Shown here: piece after piece, positions 47,506 to 49,000 of the stretch
How positions within the stretch are numbered: the first letter of the stretch is position 1
How the letters are laid out: each line of letters opens with the position of its first letter
Assembly (NCBI GenBank): GCA_023425645.1
Contig: JAFACG010000049.1
Location: 1 to 49,000, forward strand
DNA from: Pseudomonadota bacterium
GTDB lineage: Bacteria > Pseudomonadota > Gammaproteobacteria > Burkholderiales > Burkholderiaceae_B
Length of the DNA: 49,000 nucleotides
Reading direction: 5' to 3'
Notes under the pieces: generated by a model
The model's database searches: none
Told to the model about the DNA's origin: nothing
Seen by the model: only the letters and a program-made list of their open reading frames with translations
Made by a program: the position numbers and the translations under genes

Positions 47506-48228
47506 ATGCCTATTGATATTCAGGGAAAAGCAACTTTGATGAGCTCTGCTTGTCGAACAACGCTTGACCAACAAACAGTGACGAGCGCACAAGCGGCAGC
47601 GGCGAAGAACAAGTCGCCTGCTACTGTCTGGGCCAAAATTAAGGACTGGTTTTGCGGGACGCAAGAGGCAAAGGTAAAGCACCACCTGTACATCATGTTT
47701 TCGGAACGAACCGCTCCGCAGCAGAAAGTCGACAGTTTCAATGCGCTGAAGGACATGGCAGGAGCGAATTTCCGGATCCGGTTTTTGCCTCCAGATGGCA
47801 ATGATACCCGCTATCGCTTAGATTTGGGTGACGGCGAGCCTGTCGTTTTATTCAACAGCCCGAACGAGGGCCCGTATCGGGTGATCAATGGCCCGGCCGC
47901 GCACCAGGACGCAGACCAGTCCAATGTGCAGGCCGCGCACCAGTCCCAGGCCGTCCCCCCCAAGCCCTCAACCAAACGCGTGTCCATGACTATGGTCGAT
48001 GCCATGCGAAATGTCCTGGAAAATGCCAAGCGAAATCCTCCCCAGTTCAAGACCGCGGCCGAAAGTCTGTTGTTTCACGGAAAGTACGTACAACCAGTAC
48101 AAGAATCTAGTCGAGGTCATGCGAAAGCTTCCCCTGTCCAGTCCCTGTCTCCCCAGCCCTCAGCCGAAGATCGGCATGGGAAATGGGCCGAGGCATCTTC
48201 CGACGACGGGCTAAGTGTCGAATTCTAG
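47506..48228 (+). CDS. Putative type III secretion effector with SspH/SlrP-type translocation domain
   Basis: A 240-residue protein with no signal peptide. Residues 42-50 read WAKIKDWFC, matching the WEK(I/M)xxFF motif of Salmonella SPI-2 translocated effectors (SspH1, SspH2, SlrP, SifA, SseI, SseJ); in SspH2 the equivalent is WEKMKEFFC. Similarity continues to about residue 128: a helical stretch (FNALKDMAGANF), then beta-rich YRLDLGDGEPVVLF and a PYRVINGP close, paralleling the TTSSLRR domain. The first 40 residues are Ser/Thr/Ala/Gln-rich, typical of secretion signals. The C-terminal part (about 129-240) is low complexity, and no leucine-rich repeats or NEL ligase follow, so it may be a truncated or distinct effector. 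AAGGA lies 8 nt before ATG 47506. GC is about half, lower than the core. Confidence 0.72.
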   Translation: MPIDIQGKATLMSSACRTTLDQQTVTSAQAAAAKNKSPATVWAKIKDWFCGTQEAKVKHHLYIMFSERTAPQQKVDSFNALKDMAGANFRIRFLPPDGNDTRYRLDLGDGEPVVLFNSPNEGPYRVINGPAAHQDADQSNVQAAHQSQAVPPKPSTKRVSMTMVDAMRNVLENAKRNPPQFKTAAESLLFHGKYVQPVQESSRGHAKASPVQSLSPQPSAEDRHGKWAEASSDDGLSVEF

Positions 48229-48667
48229 GCGAAGTTATGGATTGCCACTACGCCATGTAGCTTCTGCCTAGGCCCCGCCGAGGCTCTGTTCCAGGCCCTG
48301 TTGGGGCCTGGAACACGTTTGGCATGAGGACGATTGCCTGGCTCCTAAACGTATGCGGTGAGCGGAAATGCGCCGACTGTGATACGGCCCGGCCAGCCTG
48401 CAGGGGTCAATTAAATTCAGACTCAGAGATTGTTTTTTTTTTACTGCGGTGCGTGATTCGTAATAGATGGGCGTGACGTGCCCCAGCCGACGTTGAGTCC
48501 CTGGATCAGGGAACGCGACGCGTCCTCCTGTTACGGAGATAGGGCCATGGAGGTGAATGCGATTCCTTTGACCCGGAGCAGAACATAAAGACGCGAGCCA
48601 TTTGAACGCGCTGTTGAGAGCCAGCCAGGTTTTGCTCGGTGGGTCTTTTTATACCAAGGAGTTCAGC
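48229..48667. other. Intergenic stretch between the two cargo genes
   Basis: No full gene. It holds a perfect hairpin at 48288-48314, a run of ten T at 48433-48442, and a 13-codon frame (48547-48588) with GGAG 8 nt upstream. The motif around 48415-48430 (GGGGTCAATTAAATTCAG) resembles sequences associated with REP/Y1-transposase repeats, but I cannot confirm this. The promoter of the next gene should be near its right end. Confidence 0.4.
48288..48314. terminator. Hairpin after the effector gene (possible terminator)
   Basis: The 11-bp perfect stem GTTCCAGGCCC / GGGCCTGGAAC with loop TGTTG lies 60 nt after the effector stop. There is no T tract directly after it, so it may be a weak or Rho-assisted terminator, or an RNA-stabilising hairpin. 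Confidence 0.4.
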
Positions 48668-49000
48668 ATGGATTACGTCCAAATCCCTAATCAGCCGGTT
48701 GTTCTAGAGCAGCAGGTTGGCCCAGATCCGACGCCGTACATCGCGCCGGGCGCTCTGGGCACGGTCGGCAACCTGCAATTCAGTGCCCAAGACGGAGGTA
48801 CGGCACGAGCCAGCAGCCCCAGTATGCGCGAGCGCATACGCTCTTGGTACACCGAACTGAGATTCTCTTTTTCCGTGTCCGATGAAGCACATTATCAGCA
48901 TGACTATGAAAAGGAGGTTTTCGAGAACAGCCGGCGCGTCGGGGATTTGCTGGGCAGCTTGACGGCTCACGCGCACGATGCAGCGGGCCTGACCAGGATA
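48668..49000 (+). CDS. 5' part of an unidentified gene, candidate second effector (runs off the window)
   Basis: A frame open from ATG 48668 to the window end (111 codons, no stop), with AAGGAG at 48656-48661 and a 6-nt spacer, a near-ideal ribosome binding site. The product starts MDYVQIPNQPVVLEQQVG; the first 50 residues are Pro/Gln/Gly/Ser-rich and look disordered, then a charged helical part begins (MRERIRSWYTELRF, later YEKEVFENSRRVGDLLG). There is no signal peptide or membrane helix. A disordered polar N-terminus followed by a folded domain is common in type III substrates. With the neighbouring effector this makes secreted cargo plausible, but I do not recognise the family. Confidence 0.6.
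   Translation, partial: MDYVQIPNQPVVLEQQVGPDPTPYIAPGALGTVGNLQFSAQDGGTARASSPSMRERIRSWYTELRFSFSVSDEAHYQHDYEKEVFENSRRVGDLLGSLTAHAHDAAGLTRI

Overview
The window looks like a chromosomal segment of an Alcaligenaceae-type betaproteobacterium (Bordetella / Achromobacter / Kerstersia relatives). The evidence is the GC-rich coding sequence, two Bug-family tricarboxylate receptors, and gene orders typical of that group: amgK-murU divergent from lptD-surA-rsmA; glyQ-glyS-gmhB-plsC-ygjP-gloA; folK-pcnB-HAD-hda beside purM; and tsaE-amiC, mutL-miaA. The species cannot be fixed from sequence alone.

Layout: 1-2.4 kb holds a Bug solute receptor, an alpha/beta hydrolase and tRNA-Lys. 2.7-7.9 kb holds two ABC importers, methionine (metNIQ) and glutamine-type (glnHPQ, with a structured leader and an enlarged permease). 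8-15.3 kb is an envelope block: a coiled-coil membrane protein, amgK/murU (muramic acid recycling), lptD, surA, and then rsmA. 15.4-19.8 kb has a fused SpmA/SpmB-like membrane protein, a 265-bp inverted-repeat element, fadE and a VOC protein. 19.8-25.4 kb is a minus-strand operon (glyQ to gloA). 25.6-28 kb has a crotonase and a class I fumarase. 28-38.2 kb is the RNA/DNA/cell-wall housekeeping block (folK, pcnB, HAD, hda, purM, miaA, mutL, dedA, amiC, tsaE). 38.2-44.2 kb has an AEC carrier, a second Bug receptor, a MaeB malic enzyme, a LysR regulator and a DUF2569-like membrane protein.

From about 44.2 kb the character changes. Base composition drops. There is an orphan four-helix membrane protein, then tRNA-Arg(CCU) with a P4-type integrase directly downstream. 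The integrase is frameshifted and cut by a truncated IS3/IS150-family element. Beyond the IS lies a 240-residue protein with a Salmonella-type type III effector translocation domain (WEK(I/M)xxFF-type motif, SspH/SlrP-like), but no leucine-rich repeats or E3 ligase domain. A further gene with a strong ribosome binding site runs off the right edge. I read 45.3 kb onward as the left end of a decayed, tRNA-associated island that carries type III effector-like cargo. This is the most interesting part of the window.

Rho-independent terminators mark most transcription unit ends and often serve both converging units. No CRISPR array, rRNA gene or replication origin was seen.
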